Shown here: positions 32,948-41,525 of the stretch, in pieces
How positions within the stretch are numbered: position 1 is the stretch's first letter
How the letters are laid out: each line of letters starts with the position of its first letter
Made by a program: the position numbers and the translations under genes
Source of the DNA: Candidatus Pelearchaeum maunauluense
GTDB taxonomy: Archaea; Thermoproteota; Nitrososphaeria_A; Caldarchaeales; Caldarchaeaceae
DNA length: 64,000 nt
Direction of reading: 5' to 3'
Assembly: GCA_030059675.1 (NCBI GenBank)
Contig: JANVYQ010000004.1
Location: forward strand, 1-64,000
Notes under the pieces: generated by a model
Told to the model about the DNA's origin: nothing
Database searches by the model: none
Seen by the model: the letters and a program-made list of their open reading frames with translations, nothing else

Positions 32948-34231
32948 TTAACTCCCCTCCTTGATTATGATTCTCCTGCTCTTCCCCTCGTAGCGCGGCA
33001 AGCTCCCTTCGGGGACGAACTCCACATGCGGTGTGACGAACATGAGGCCGCGCTTAAGCTCTGCTGATATCTTCTCGCGTAGCTCTGGCGTGTCGCGCTG
33101 CTGCTCCAGCTCCACCTTAATCCAGATACCGCCGCCAATAAGGGACTTATCAACAACCACTTGATACTCCATCACCTCGGGGAACTTGAAGAGAGCCTCC
33201 TGTATCGTGCTGGGCCATATCTTAGCCCCGCGGTAGTGTATGACGTCATCAACCCTTCCGCGAATCCACTTACAGCGCGGGAATGCGTCGCGCCCACACT
33301 CGCAGCCGCTATCGTCAATAAGCGTTATGTCGCGCATCCTATACCTGACCAAAGGCATGGCCTCCTTCGTCAAGGTCGTTACAACCATCTCGCCCTCCTC
33401 ACCTGGTGGTACTGGCTCCAGCGTCTCTGGGTCTATTATCTCCAGGTAGATGTGGTCTATCCAGAAGTGGAAGCCTTGCTCATACTCGCACTCTATCCCA
33501 GAGCCTGGGCCCAGCAGCTCTGTAGCCCCGAAGACGTTCCTAGCTCCCCCGCTCTTCTCCTTCAACGCGAAGCCCTCCTCAAGACGCCTGCGTGCCTCCT
33601 CTGTCCACATCTCGGCGCCTGGTATGGTTATTCTGAGCGAGGTCTTCTCAGGGTCTATGCCGCGTTTTCGGAGGGTCTCAAGTATGTAGAGCTGGTATGA
33701 TGGTGTTCCAGTCATGACGGTGGGCTTGAAGTCCCTTATGATGTCTATCATCGCTTCTGTCCTGCCTACGCCCCATGGTATTACGGTGGCGCCAACCATG
33801 TGCGAGGGCTGGTGGAAGCCCAAACCACCCGTGAAGAGCCCATAGCCGTAGATGTTTAGCATGATATCGCCCTTCCTCACGCCGCATGTAACGAGTGAGC
33901 GCGCCATCAAGTTAACCCATGTCTCGTGGTCCTTGTAGGTGTATGGCCCAACCGTAGGCTTTCCAGTCGTTCCAGACGTCATATGCCAGCAGATTAGCTC
34001 CTCGCGGGGCACGCAGAGGAAATCACCGCCATACGGGTAGCTATAAACCCGCAGGTCATCCTTTGTCGTGAAGGGGAATTTGCGTATATCCTCCAGCTTC
34101 TTCAAGTCATCTGGATTAACCCCAGCCTCGTCAAACCGCTTATGATAGAACCTACTGCGCTCATACACGTAACGAAGTATGAACTTGAGACGCTTCAACT
34201 GAAGCTCCTGCAGCTCGGAGCGCTTCATCAA
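32948..34231 (-). CDS. paaK: Phenylacetate-CoA ligase, N-terminus possibly frameshifted
   Basis: This 427-residue adenylate-forming enzyme activates phenylacetate or a related aromatic acid with ATP and CoA. Features: QLKRLKFILRYVYERSRFY, FPFTTKDDLR, the AMP motif TSGTTGKPTVGPYTY, FGATELLGPGSG and the C-terminal GRVDDVIHYRGAKIWPS with RYEGKSRRIIIKE carrying the catalytic lysine region. Upstream of the first usable codons (TTG 34231/ATG 34228) the same frame still encodes the conserved TLYWEPHIEL, but has no start codon. Adding one A to the A5 run (complement of 34270-34274) would join it to GTG 34281 after gggtgagt, giving the full N-terminus. So the true gene probably starts at 34281. Confidence 0.9.
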   Translation of the reverse strand: MMKRSELQELQLKRLKFILRYVYERSRFYHKRFDEAGVNPDDLKKLEDIRKFPFTTKDDLRVYSYPYGGDFLCVPREELICWHMTSGTTGKPTVGPYTYKDHETWVNLMARSLVTCGVRKGDIMLNIYGYGLFTGGLGFHQPSHMVGATVIPWGVGRTEAMIDIIRDFKPTVMTGTPSYQLYILETLRKRGIDPEKTSLRITIPGAEMWTEEARRRLEEGFALKEKSGGARNVFGATELLGPGSGIECEYEQGFHFWIDHIYLEIIDPETLEPVPPGEEGEMVVTTLTKEAMPLVRYRMRDITLIDDSGCECGRDAFPRCKWIRGRVDDVIHYRGAKIWPSTIQEALFKFPEVMEYQVVVDKSLIGGGIWIKVELEQQRDTPELREKISAELKRGLMFVTPHVEFVPEGSLPRYEGKSRRIIIKEGS

Positions 34232-34359
34232 CTCTATATGGGGCTCCCAGTAAAGCGTCTTGGAGGTCGTTTTTCACTCACCCCAACCCACCCGCAGAAT
34301 GAGCATTAATAAGCGTTTAGCGTAGATACCATAACATCGATGGAGTTGGTTGGTATACG

Positions 34360-34367
34360 TCTAAATA
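34360..34367 (+). promoter_or_regulatory. TATA-like box for the AbrB-PhoU gene
   Basis: tctaaata lies about 32 nt before ATG 34396, the spacing expected for a leaderless archaeal transcript. Confidence 0.4.
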
Positions 34368-34395
34368 GGTTAGGTTGTTGGGGCTGGGTTAGGCT

Positions 34396-35439
34396 ATGGG
34401 GAGAATAGTCCCATCCACGCCTGGGATAAGGATACTTCAGTCAATCAAGGGAGGAAGCTACACGGTAACAATACCGCGCTGGTGGGTGGATAAGCACGGC
34501 CTAAAGAAAGGCTCCAAGCTCTTCGTGGCCGAGGACGGCGTCTCACTACGAATAGCTGCGCGAGAATCTATACAGATGAAGAAGACAGTTGAGATAGACC
34601 TAGACTCGCTGAAGGATATGAAGTCAGCCCGCTGCTGCATACTCACCTACTACATGCAGGGGGCTGATGAGATGATAGTCAAGTCGCGCGATGTGCTTTC
34701 TGCTGATAGGAAGAAGCAACTACGCGAGATGAGGCTCGCCTTGCCTGGCGTTGAGATAATCCATGACGACACTCACCGAATCGTGTACCGCGTATTCACC
34801 GAGGAGATGAACGAGAAGCTGGACGATACGATAATGATGATTCATAACATGGCGTTGACGACGCACCGCGACGCTGTGCGCAGCGTTGTTAGCGATAATG
34901 CTGGGCTTGCTAATGATGTTGTGAGCCGTGAAGCTGAGCTTCTGAGAATTTACCGAAAACTCATACGCCACCTCGCGCTGTGTAGCACGAATCCTGAGAT
35001 AGCGTTCAAGAGCGGCGTTGGAGATAGTAGGGAGCTGGTTACGTACGCGCTCGTTGCGAGAGACCTAAACAGAACGGTGTATCACGCAATCTACATAGCC
35101 AAACACTACCTAAGGCTTGCGAAGCCCATATCCGCTGGAAAGATGCTAAAGATGATTGAGGTTCTCTCCGAGACCGCCAGTAAGATGCAGCAATTGGCTG
35201 TAGAGGCATTCATAGACAAGAACTTCCAGAAGATCTTGGATGTTACCTCCATGATGCAGGACGTGAAGCAGCAAGAGGAGAAGATAAACTTCAGCGTGGT
35301 GGATAATGTGAAGAACTTGGAGCAGGCTATCACGCTTCTCATGATTGCGCGCGAGATTAGGCGTATAGCTGGCTATAGCGTGGCGATGGCTGATGCGGCT
35401 GCTAACCGCATACTCGCTCCTGGCCGCGCCGCTGTATAA
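34396..35439 (+). CDS. AbrB-PhoU family regulator
   Basis: This 347-residue protein has an N-terminal SpoVT/AbrB swapped-hairpin DNA-binding domain (residues about 8-55: GIRILQSIKGGSYTVTIPR, WVDKHGLKKGSKLFV) fused to PhoU-like helical repeats (about 120-345, including LARDLNRTVYHAIYIAKHYLR). Known: archaeal AbrB-PhoU fusions are phosphate-uptake regulators. No pst genes are next to it. It is flanked by paaK (divergent) and a molybdopterin oxidoreductase fragment. Short leader from a TATA-like box at 34360. Confidence 0.85.
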   Translation: MGRIVPSTPGIRILQSIKGGSYTVTIPRWWVDKHGLKKGSKLFVAEDGVSLRIAARESIQMKKTVEIDLDSLKDMKSARCCILTYYMQGADEMIVKSRDVLSADRKKQLREMRLALPGVEIIHDDTHRIVYRVFTEEMNEKLDDTIMMIHNMALTTHRDAVRSVVSDNAGLANDVVSREAELLRIYRKLIRHLALCSTNPEIAFKSGVGDSRELVTYALVARDLNRTVYHAIYIAKHYLRLAKPISAGKMLKMIEVLSETASKMQQLAVEAFIDKNFQKILDVTSMMQDVKQQEEKINFSVVDNVKNLEQAITLLMIAREIRRIAGYSVAMADAAANRILAPGRAAV

Positions 35440-35470
35440 TTTTTGTTATAATTATATAATTAATATTCAA

Positions 35471-35480
35471 AAAATATAAA
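35471..35480 (+). promoter_or_regulatory. TATA box for the molybdopterin oxidoreductase gene
   Basis: aaaatataaa in an A+T-rich stretch, about 27 nt before ATG 35505, fits a leaderless promoter. Confidence 0.5.
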
Positions 35481-35504
35481 CTTCCAACCAGCAACAACTA
35501 CCAG

Positions 35505-37076
35505 ATGACCCTCCAGAAAATCCCCACCTACTGCTACCAGTGCGTCTGCGGACCAGACCTGCTCAAAATAGTCGTAAAAGACGGCACGCCAGTAGCTGTT
35601 GAGCCCAATTTTGACGTCAGCGATAAGCATCCAGCAGGCGGGAGAGTATGCATCAAGGCGTATGGGCTTATACAGAAGATGTACAATCCTTGGCGCGTTA
35701 AGGCTCCTATGGTTAGGACGAACCCGCGTAAGGGTGTTGATGAGGACCCTGGCTGGAGGGAGGTTTCGTGGGATGAGGCTCTTGAGCTTGTTGCATCCAA
35801 GCTCCGCAAGGTGCGTGGTAGGGGGCTTCTGGACGAGCGCGGCTATCCCAGGCTCGCGGTAACGCTGGGCGGCGCTGGGACGCCGCAGGCATACTTCGGA
35901 ACGCTCAACGCGTTCTTCGCAGCGTGTGGGCCTATTGACTTCAGCCTAGGAAGCGGCCAGGGGGTTAAGTGCTACCACACCGAGCACCTATTCGGCGAAT
36001 ACTGGCACCGCGCATTCATAGTCGCGGCAGATGTTCCATACACGCGCCTCGTAATCTCTTTCGGTCATAATGATAATGCCTCTGGAGGAGTTACAGGAGT
36101 ATGGCGTAACGCCCATGCCCGCGTTAATGGTATGCGCTGGGTGCAGGTAGAGCCGCACCTCTCCGTTACTGGCGCTACCGCCGACGAGTGGATTCCCATA
36201 AAGCCGAAGACAGACGCGGCGTTCCTCTACGGAATGCTCCACACCATACTCCACGAGATGCGTTGGCAGGATGTATGCGACTTGGAGTTTCTCAAGCGGA
36301 TGACGAACAGCCCATACCTCATAGGCCCCCGCGGCTACTACATACGCGACCCAGAGAGCAGGAAGCCGTTGGTATGGGATAAGCTTCGCGGCGAGCCGCG
36401 CGCCTATGACGACGCGACAGTAAGCGAGCCAGCCCTCGTGGGCAGGTTTAGGGTTGGGCGCTGCGTGGAGATAGGCCCAGACGGCGAGACGTGGGAGTAT
36501 GAAGATGTGGAATGCAGGCCAGCGTTTGACCTGCTCATAGAGCACATGAAGCCATACACCCCAGAATGGGCTGCGAAAATCTGCGACTTAAGCTCTGACG
36601 TAATCAGAAGACTGGCGCGCGAGTTCATCAGCAGCGCGATGGTCGGCGCAACGGTTGAGGTTGACGGCGTCAAGATGCCGCTGAGGCCTGTGGCCATACT
36701 GCTAGGGAAAACAGTCTCCAACGGCTGGGGAGCATACCAGGCAGTATGGGCCAGGACTATACTCCAGTCCCTAGTCGGCGCTCTAGAGGTTCCTGGCTCA
36801 ATACTCGGGGTAACAATCAGGCTGAATAGGCCGATGTTTGACAGGCTGGAGAGCGTGAAGATAGGTGCTGACGGCTTCATGGCGCAGCAGCTCAACCCAA
36901 CAGACCGCGAGCGTTGGGAGGCGGCGCGCGTGGGGATACCTATAACAGTCTCGCTGCGAGGCCCCCTATTCTCAGGGGTTTATGCAGCCATGAAGACAGG
37001 TGTAACCATGGTGAGCATAGTGCATGGCCGCGTGCTCACGGCATACGCCAATCCCGATAGAATAATAATCCCGTGA
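35505..37076 (+). CDS. Molybdopterin oxidoreductase of the DMSO reductase superfamily, C-terminally truncated
   Basis: The 523 residues begin with a 4Fe-4S motif (YCYQCVCGPD, Cys10/13/15, then GRVCIKAYG) and the molybdopterin-binding start YNPWRVKAPMVR and WREVSWDEALELVASKL. The central domain with SGGVTGVWRNAHARVNG and WIPIKPKTDAAFLYGMLH follows. Family members are usually 750-1000 residues with a C-terminal dinucleotide-binding domain; here the frame ends at VHGRVLTAYANPDRIIIP, about two thirds through, and no continuation is visible in any frame before the thioesterase. A working enzyme therefore seems unlikely unless the missing part is encoded elsewhere. No Fe-S or membrane subunit genes adjoin. 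Confidence 0.85.
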   Translation: MTLQKIPTYCYQCVCGPDLLKIVVKDGTPVAVEPNFDVSDKHPAGGRVCIKAYGLIQKMYNPWRVKAPMVRTNPRKGVDEDPGWREVSWDEALELVASKLRKVRGRGLLDERGYPRLAVTLGGAGTPQAYFGTLNAFFAACGPIDFSLGSGQGVKCYHTEHLFGEYWHRAFIVAADVPYTRLVISFGHNDNASGGVTGVWRNAHARVNGMRWVQVEPHLSVTGATADEWIPIKPKTDAAFLYGMLHTILHEMRWQDVCDLEFLKRMTNSPYLIGPRGYYIRDPESRKPLVWDKLRGEPRAYDDATVSEPALVGRFRVGRCVEIGPDGETWEYEDVECRPAFDLLIEHMKPYTPEWAAKICDLSSDVIRRLAREFISSAMVGATVEVDGVKMPLRPVAILLGKTVSNGWGAYQAVWARTILQSLVGALEVPGSILGVTIRLNRPMFDRLESVKIGADGFMAQQLNPTDRERWEAARVGIPITVSLRGPLFSGVYAAMKTGVTMVSIVHGRVLTAYANPDRIIIP

Positions 37077-37119
37077 TATGTTTAGAGTATTAAATAAAAC
37101 TCCAACAGCCAGCCTATGC

Positions 37120-37560
37120 GTGGAGCAGAGGCACGTAACACGTCTGAGGGTAAGGCTATCCGAGACAGATACCCTGGGAATCGTGTATTATGGCCAGTAC
37201 TTCGTCTATTTTGACGTGGCGCGGCTGGAGCTACTACGCGAGCTTGGAATAACGTCAGACTACCTCCAGAGACTTGGCCTCCATTTCGTCGCGGCAGAGG
37301 CTTCATGTAGGTATTTCGGCTCTGCGCGCTTTGATGAGCTACTACAGGTGAAGACATGGATTTCAAAGCTGGGAAACAGCAGCATAAGGTATGAGCATAT
37401 TATTGAGCGAGAGAATGACGGCCAAAAGCTTGTCCACGGCTTTGTTGTAGACGTCCTGGTGGATGCTGATGGTAGGCCTGTGAGCTTACCTGCCGAGATG
37501 CGGGAGAAGCTCTCCAAATATCTAATACCCCAGCGGGAAGAAGCTGGAGCAACGGCATAG
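37120..37560 (+). CDS. Hotdog acyl-CoA thioesterase, YbgC/4HBT family
   Basis: About 146 residues. The catalytic segment SETDTLGIVYYGQYFVYFDVARLELLREL places the Asp and Tyr as in 4-hydroxybenzoyl-CoA thioesterases and YbgC; the rest follows the single hotdog fold (VEVKTWISKL-like strand, then SIRYEHIIERENDG). I choose GTG 37120 (EQRHVTRLRVRLSETD) because it fits family N-termini and a TATA-like attaaataaa lies about 27 nt upstream; ATG 37078 is in frame and would follow the truncated oxidoreductase by 1 nt. The next gene is a second thioesterase, 11 nt downstream. Confidence 0.85.
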   Translation: MEQRHVTRLRVRLSETDTLGIVYYGQYFVYFDVARLELLRELGITSDYLQRLGLHFVAAEASCRYFGSARFDELLQVKTWISKLGNSSIRYEHIIERENDGQKLVHGFVVDVLVDADGRPVSLPAEMREKLSKYLIPQREEAGATA

Positions 37561-37571
37561 GTGAGTAAAAT

Positions 37572-38000
37572 ATGGAGCAGGACGTTCCCGAGAGTCTAGT
37601 AGCCAAGTTCAGGTCAGACCCTTTCCTGCGTTATCTGGGTGTAAGGATAACCGAGGTTCGGCGTGGGTACTGTCGGGCTGAGATGAAGGTTGGTGGCGAT
37701 ATGCTGAATTTTCACGGCGTTGCTCATGGTGGGGCTATATTCACCTTAGCTGACGCTGCATTCGCGGTTGCGAGCAACTCTCATGGAACACGGGCAGTGG
37801 CGCTGATGATGGATATAGCATTCCGCCACCCAGCCATGGAGGGAGACGAGCTCGTAGCAGAAGCAACAGAGACGAGCCTAGGAAGGAGAACGGCACTATA
37901 CTACATAACGGTCAGAAAGACGGACGGCACGCTCGTAGCGTCGTGCCAAGGCATGGTCTTTAGGAGCGGCGAGAGTATTGAAAATACCACAAAAGAATAA
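37572..38000 (+). CDS. paaI: PaaI-type hydroxyphenylacetyl-CoA thioesterase
   Basis: This 142-residue hotdog thioesterase has the PaaI signature FHGVAHGGAIFTLADAAFAV with the HGG tripeptide and the following acidic residue that acts in catalysis, plus RTALYYITVRKTDGTLVA. PaaI releases CoA from dead-end ring-hydroxylated phenylacetyl-CoA in phenylacetate degradation. Its presence here, near paaK and the hpa-like genes, supports aryl-CoA metabolism. It follows the YbgC-type thioesterase by 11 nt. Confidence 0.9.
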   Translation: MEQDVPESLVAKFRSDPFLRYLGVRITEVRRGYCRAEMKVGGDMLNFHGVAHGGAIFTLADAAFAVASNSHGTRAVALMMDIAFRHPAMEGDELVAEATETSLGRRTALYYITVRKTDGTLVASCQGMVFRSGESIENTTKE

Positions 38001-38017
38001 TGGAAGGTTCTGCATTG

Positions 38018-38800
38018 TTATAGTCTCTCCAGAACTCTGGCGCCTTCTATAACGAAGCCAGCCTTGTAATGTATTCCATACATGACCTCTAGGGGCTTTA
38101 CCAGCTCCAGCTCCTCGCTTGGCGACTTCCCCAGCTCCACCTCGCCCTCGCCAATCCATACGTCATCTACGCGTGAGCCTGTCTTGATTACCTCCACAAG
38201 CTCCGAAACACTTGTCTGACCTTCATGCGTTGTTGGGAAGTGCCTATATCCAAAAGTTGCGCCGAACTTCATAACGTCATCAACGGTTCCGCGTCGGTTA
38301 ATCTTGAGCCGCACAGTCAATAGTCTATAGCCATGCCTGACGCAGTAGCCTGTAAGCCTTACACCCTCTCTAACGTTTTCGGCAAACCTGTTGAACCTAT
38401 GAAATCGCGTCATAACTATCTCGTCTGCTATCTTTTTGGGATAGCCATTAAGCCAGCCGCGAATCAAAGCCCAATCCCTGTCAACCCACATGAAGGGGTA
38501 GAAGACACCTCTCCTGTCTTTATATTCGCAGAGAACCCCTATACCAGCCTCGTGGTAAATCGTCTGCGCGGGGTCTAGAAATAAAGCCTCTGGATTCTTC
38601 TCGCTCACCGAGACGAACTCGCTCACGTAAGCAGCCGCAGTGCCGTCAACAACCCTAAGCGGCGCTGGGAGAAGCTTCTGCAATCCATCAACATCACCGC
38701 GGAAATAGACGCTCACATAGTCTATCCCATAATGCCAAGGCCCCTCCTCAACAACCGAGCCCCTGCCCTCTGGAGTTAGAAAGTGAGTAAACGGCTTCAT
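38018..38800 (-). CDS. Acetoacetate decarboxylase superfamily protein
   Basis: This 260-residue protein has the ADC fold pattern: PLRVVDGTAAAYVSEF, YHEAGIGVLCEYKDRRGVF, and the active-site region IRGWLNGYPKKIADEIV with the Lys-Lys pair that forms the Schiff base in acetoacetate decarboxylases. The superfamily also contains aldolases and dehydratases on pyruvate-type substrates, so decarboxylation of acetoacetate is not assured. In an aromatic catabolism region a keto-acid step is plausible. Convergent with paaI. Confidence 0.85.
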   Translation of the reverse strand: MKPFTHFLTPEGRGSVVEEGPWHYGIDYVSVYFRGDVDGLQKLLPAPLRVVDGTAAAYVSEFVSVSEKNPEALFLDPAQTIYHEAGIGVLCEYKDRRGVFYPFMWVDRDWALIRGWLNGYPKKIADEIVMTRFHRFNRFAENVREGVRLTGYCVRHGYRLLTVRLKINRRGTVDDVMKFGATFGYRHFPTTHEGQTSVSELVEVIKTGSRVDDVWIGEGEVELGKSPSEELELVKPLEVMYGIHYKAGFVIEGARVLERL

Positions 38801-38839
38801 GACTAGATTAGACTCTGAAAGTTTGAGCGCTTATTAAAG

Positions 38840-39030
38840 TTAGGGCCGCGAGACTATACTGGCGAGCTCATCCTCCCTCCCAGTCTCGTATCTACTCAAC
38901 TCTAGTAGCTTCTCTATCCTTAGGGAGACGTTAGCGCGGATAAGCTCGTCTATCAACTCTGAAAATGATTTTCCATTCTTCAGCTGCTCAAGCTTGGCGT
39001 AAACCCCTCGGATATTGTGAGAGTTTTATG
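38840..39030 (-). pseudogene. Remnant of a VapB-type antitoxin
   Basis: The minus strand encodes VYAKLEQLKNGKSFSELIDE followed by LIRANVSLRIEKLLEL and ends VSRP, stop at 38840. This closely matches the archaeal VapB antitoxin family (UPF0330-like), which usually begins MKTITISEEVY. Just upstream, in a second frame, HKTLTISEG supplies the missing N-terminus: one extra G in the gggg run near 39006-39009 would join them, and the ATG has become CAT. No PIN-domain toxin follows; the next gene is the ADC-like gene. It is thus a lone, decayed antitoxin. Confidence 0.6.
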
Positions 39031-39079
39031 CTAAATGTAAAAATATTGTGTTATTTTTTGGCCATTTTGGTGTGCTGGG

Positions 39080-40039
39080 CTGAAGCTATGCACGTTTCTG
39101 AAGAATGGAGAGCATAAGGCTGGCTTGGTCTTGGGTGAGGTGGTGGTTGATATAGCGTATGCCGCAGCTAGGCATTTTGGACAGAGGGTTCCTAGTGATA
39201 TGCTGGGGTTGCTGGATAGCTGGGACGATGTGCTACCTGTTCTGAGGCATATAGCTAAGCGGGTGGATGAGACGCAGCCTAGCGAAGGCGTGTATAGCCT
39301 AGACGAAACTAGGCTGCTCGCCCCAATACCTAGGCCACGCAAAATCATCGCTACCCTAGTCAACACCTATGGAATGTTGGGTGGCGGGGATGTGGAGCCC
39401 CTCAAGCATCCGCGCTTATTCATGAAAGCCCCAAGCACGGTCATAGGGCCTGGAGAAACAATACTCGCGCCGCCGCATGGTGTTAGGCCTGAGGTTGAGC
39501 TAGCCGCCGTGATAGGCCATAAAGTAAGGCGCGCCAACGTGGATGAAGCTGGCAGAGCAATAATAGGCTACACTATAATGAACGATGTAACAGCGCCGCG
39601 CGAGTCGCGTGAGGATGCTTACGAGGCTTATAGACGCGACCCAGCAACAGGTGAAGTCAGGAAGGTGAGGCTACGCGGCCCGTTGTTCCGCTCCAAGAAC
39701 CATGACACTTTCACACCGCTTGGGCCGTGGATAACCACGGTGGATGAGGTTGGTGATGTCTCAAGCCTACGCCTCATCACGCGCTTCAACGGTGAGATAA
39801 TCCAGGAAGGAACTACTAGGGAGTATATTTTCAGCCCAGCCGCGATAGTTGCGTTCATTTCTGGATTCATGACGCTTGAGCCTGGTGATGTGGTCTCCGC
39901 TGGCACCGTGGGCTGGGTAGCCGCTGAGCTGGGCGGCTCAGACCCATCCGAGTGGGTTCTTCCAAAAAATGAAGGGATTCTGGAGCTTGAGATTGAGAGG
40001 ATAGGAGTATTGAGAAATCCCGTAAGGCCTGAGGTGTAG
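39080..40039 (+). CDS. Fumarylacetoacetate hydrolase family protein, HpaG-like, CTG start
   Basis: This roughly 319-residue enzyme family hydrolyses or decarboxylates 2-hydroxymuconate-type acids with a divalent metal. Visible motifs: RPRKIIATLVNTYG, KAPSTVIGPGETI, VRPEVELAAVIGHK, GYTIMNDVTAPRESRED and FNGEIIQEGTTREYIFS. The region KLCTFLKNGEHKAGLVLGE is the standard FAH N-terminus but is preceded in frame only by CTG at 39080; the next legal start (TTG 39125) would delete 15 conserved residues. In the homoprotocatechuate pathway HpaG is an FAH-family decarboxylase/isomerase, which fits the next genes. Convergent with hpaB, 1 nt apart. Confidence 0.8.
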   Translation: MKLCTFLKNGEHKAGLVLGEVVVDIAYAAARHFGQRVPSDMLGLLDSWDDVLPVLRHIAKRVDETQPSEGVYSLDETRLLAPIPRPRKIIATLVNTYGMLGGGDVEPLKHPRLFMKAPSTVIGPGETILAPPHGVRPEVELAAVIGHKVRRANVDEAGRAIIGYTIMNDVTAPRESREDAYEAYRRDPATGEVRKVRLRGPLFRSKNHDTFTPLGPWITTVDEVGDVSSLRLITRFNGEIIQEGTTREYIFSPAAIVAFISGFMTLEPGDVVSAGTVGWVAAELGGSDPSEWVLPKNEGILELEIERIGVLRNPVRPEV

Positions 40040-40040
40040 G

Positions 40041-41510
40041 TTATTCTGGGTCTGGTATGGAGTCCAGCAGAGTCTTAGCCAGCTTCACACACTCCTCACG
40101 CTGCTTTGCGAACTGCATCTGCATCCTAGACCACATGACCGTTGGGTCTCCCCTACTAAACCTGTCATAAAGCTCGTAGCGCTGGCCCAGCTCGCTGCAC
40201 ACAACATCCCACGCTAGGTTGAAGAGCTTTATCCTCTCCACAGCGGAGACACCAGCACCAACTAGGTACTTATCTATGTACTGCCTTATCTCTGGATTCT
40301 CCAAATCCTTCCGCGAGGAGGGTAGGGATACTAGAGAACCCCCTGATAGGAGTTTTATTATCTCAAACGCTCTTGGAAGGGCTTTCATGTTGAAGTGGCT
40401 TACTGAGACGGCTATCTCTGGGTTTGGTCTGTAGAGCCCGTTGTCAAGCTTCTCGCCCGCGTCCTCGGCCGCGATTATAGCTGCCCTAGTTATGTTAAGG
40501 TATATGAGAAGCTCTCCCAGCTTCTCCTGAACATTAACAAACTTATCAATACCAACCGCTTGTGCTATGAGTGTGGCAAGCCCTGTAAGGAATTTGAGCC
40601 TAGAATAATACTGCACGTTGAAGTGGTAGTTGAACCACGCCTTCATGTAGACACCGCCCCACATCATCGGGATAACCTTATCCACCTCCTCCAAGAAGAG
40701 AAAATTCTCCTTTGGTATCTTCACGTTGTCAAAAACAACAAAAGCGTCGCTCTCCTCAAACCTTGAGCTTATCGGATACTCAAACTCACCGTACCCGTCG
40801 CGTGGCTTGAAACTCCTACGTGCTATGAACTTTATCCCATCAAGGTTCGTTGGGCATACGAAGGCTATCGCATAACGAGGGTCTGGGTCTCTCAAGAGGT
40901 TTGGGAAGTATATGAGCTCCTCAGCATAGGGGGCTGCTGTAGACACCATAGCAGCGCCCCGCACTACGACTGTGCTGTTATTCTTCTCCACCACACCAGC
41001 CTGGATGTATGGGTCAACTAGCTGAGAAGCCATCTTGGAGCGGTCAACCATAGGGGCTACAATAGCATGGGTCAGGAAAAGGTCGTTCTCGCTACAATGC
41101 TCATACAAGCTTATCGCATTATCCGCGAAGAGCGGGTCTTTATCGCCAAAGAAATCCCATGCATGGGCTGCAAATATAGCCATCCACATGTTGAGATAAT
41201 CATAACACCTGCCGAAGAAGCCTAGGAGGTTATCGTATATTATGTTGAGCGCTTCGCGTATCCGTCTGAGGTCTTCCTTAGAACGTGGTATCATGTAAGT
41301 TATGTTTGTGCGCTGGCCATTCTTCAGGTATGTGAGCTTATCCTGATACTCTGGGCTCCATTGTAGGTCGTATATGCGGGCTAGGGTTTGTATGGGTATC
41401 TTGAAGGCTGGATGCTCCACAACATTCTCTACCCGCTTACCCTCATAATAAACAGTAGGCTGCCTTTCCCTCAGGCTCGCGATATAATCCACGCCTCGTC
41501 TTATTGGCAT
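40041..41510 (-). CDS. hpaB: 4-hydroxyphenylacetate 3-monooxygenase large component (HpaB family)
   Basis: This 489-residue FADH2-dependent hydroxylase of the HpaB/PvcC family has features LRERQPTVYYEGKRVENV, the LTHAIVAPMVDRSK segment near residue 150, FPNLLRDPDPRYAIAF, FEESDAFVVFDNVKIPKENF and the helix bundle with KALPRAFEIIKLLSGG. It would hydroxylate 4-hydroxyphenylacetate to homoprotocatechuate using reduced flavin from the reductase encoded nearby. A 4-hydroxybutyryl-CoA dehydratase role is unlikely because the paired active-site cysteines of that branch are not seen. It lies 15 nt downstream of the extradiol dioxygenase gene, on the same strand. Confidence 0.92.
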   Translation of the reverse strand: MPIRRGVDYIASLRERQPTVYYEGKRVENVVEHPAFKIPIQTLARIYDLQWSPEYQDKLTYLKNGQRTNITYMIPRSKEDLRRIREALNIIYDNLLGFFGRCYDYLNMWMAIFAAHAWDFFGDKDPLFADNAISLYEHCSENDLFLTHAIVAPMVDRSKMASQLVDPYIQAGVVEKNNSTVVVRGAAMVSTAAPYAEELIYFPNLLRDPDPRYAIAFVCPTNLDGIKFIARRSFKPRDGYGEFEYPISSRFEESDAFVVFDNVKIPKENFLFLEEVDKVIPMMWGGVYMKAWFNYHFNVQYYSRLKFLTGLATLIAQAVGIDKFVNVQEKLGELLIYLNITRAAIIAAEDAGEKLDNGLYRPNPEIAVSVSHFNMKALPRAFEIIKLLSGGSLVSLPSSRKDLENPEIRQYIDKYLVGAGVSAVERIKLFNLAWDVVCSELGQRYELYDRFSRGDPTVMWSRMQMQFAKQREECVKLAKTLLDSIPDPE

Positions 41511-41525
41511 GGTCTAGCCACTCTC

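Noticed and set aside
40041-41510. HpaB-family gene as 4-hydroxybutyryl-CoA dehydratase
   Set aside because: The closely spaced cysteine pair of that enzyme is not visible, and flavin reductase plus ring-cleavage dioxygenase genes adjoin.
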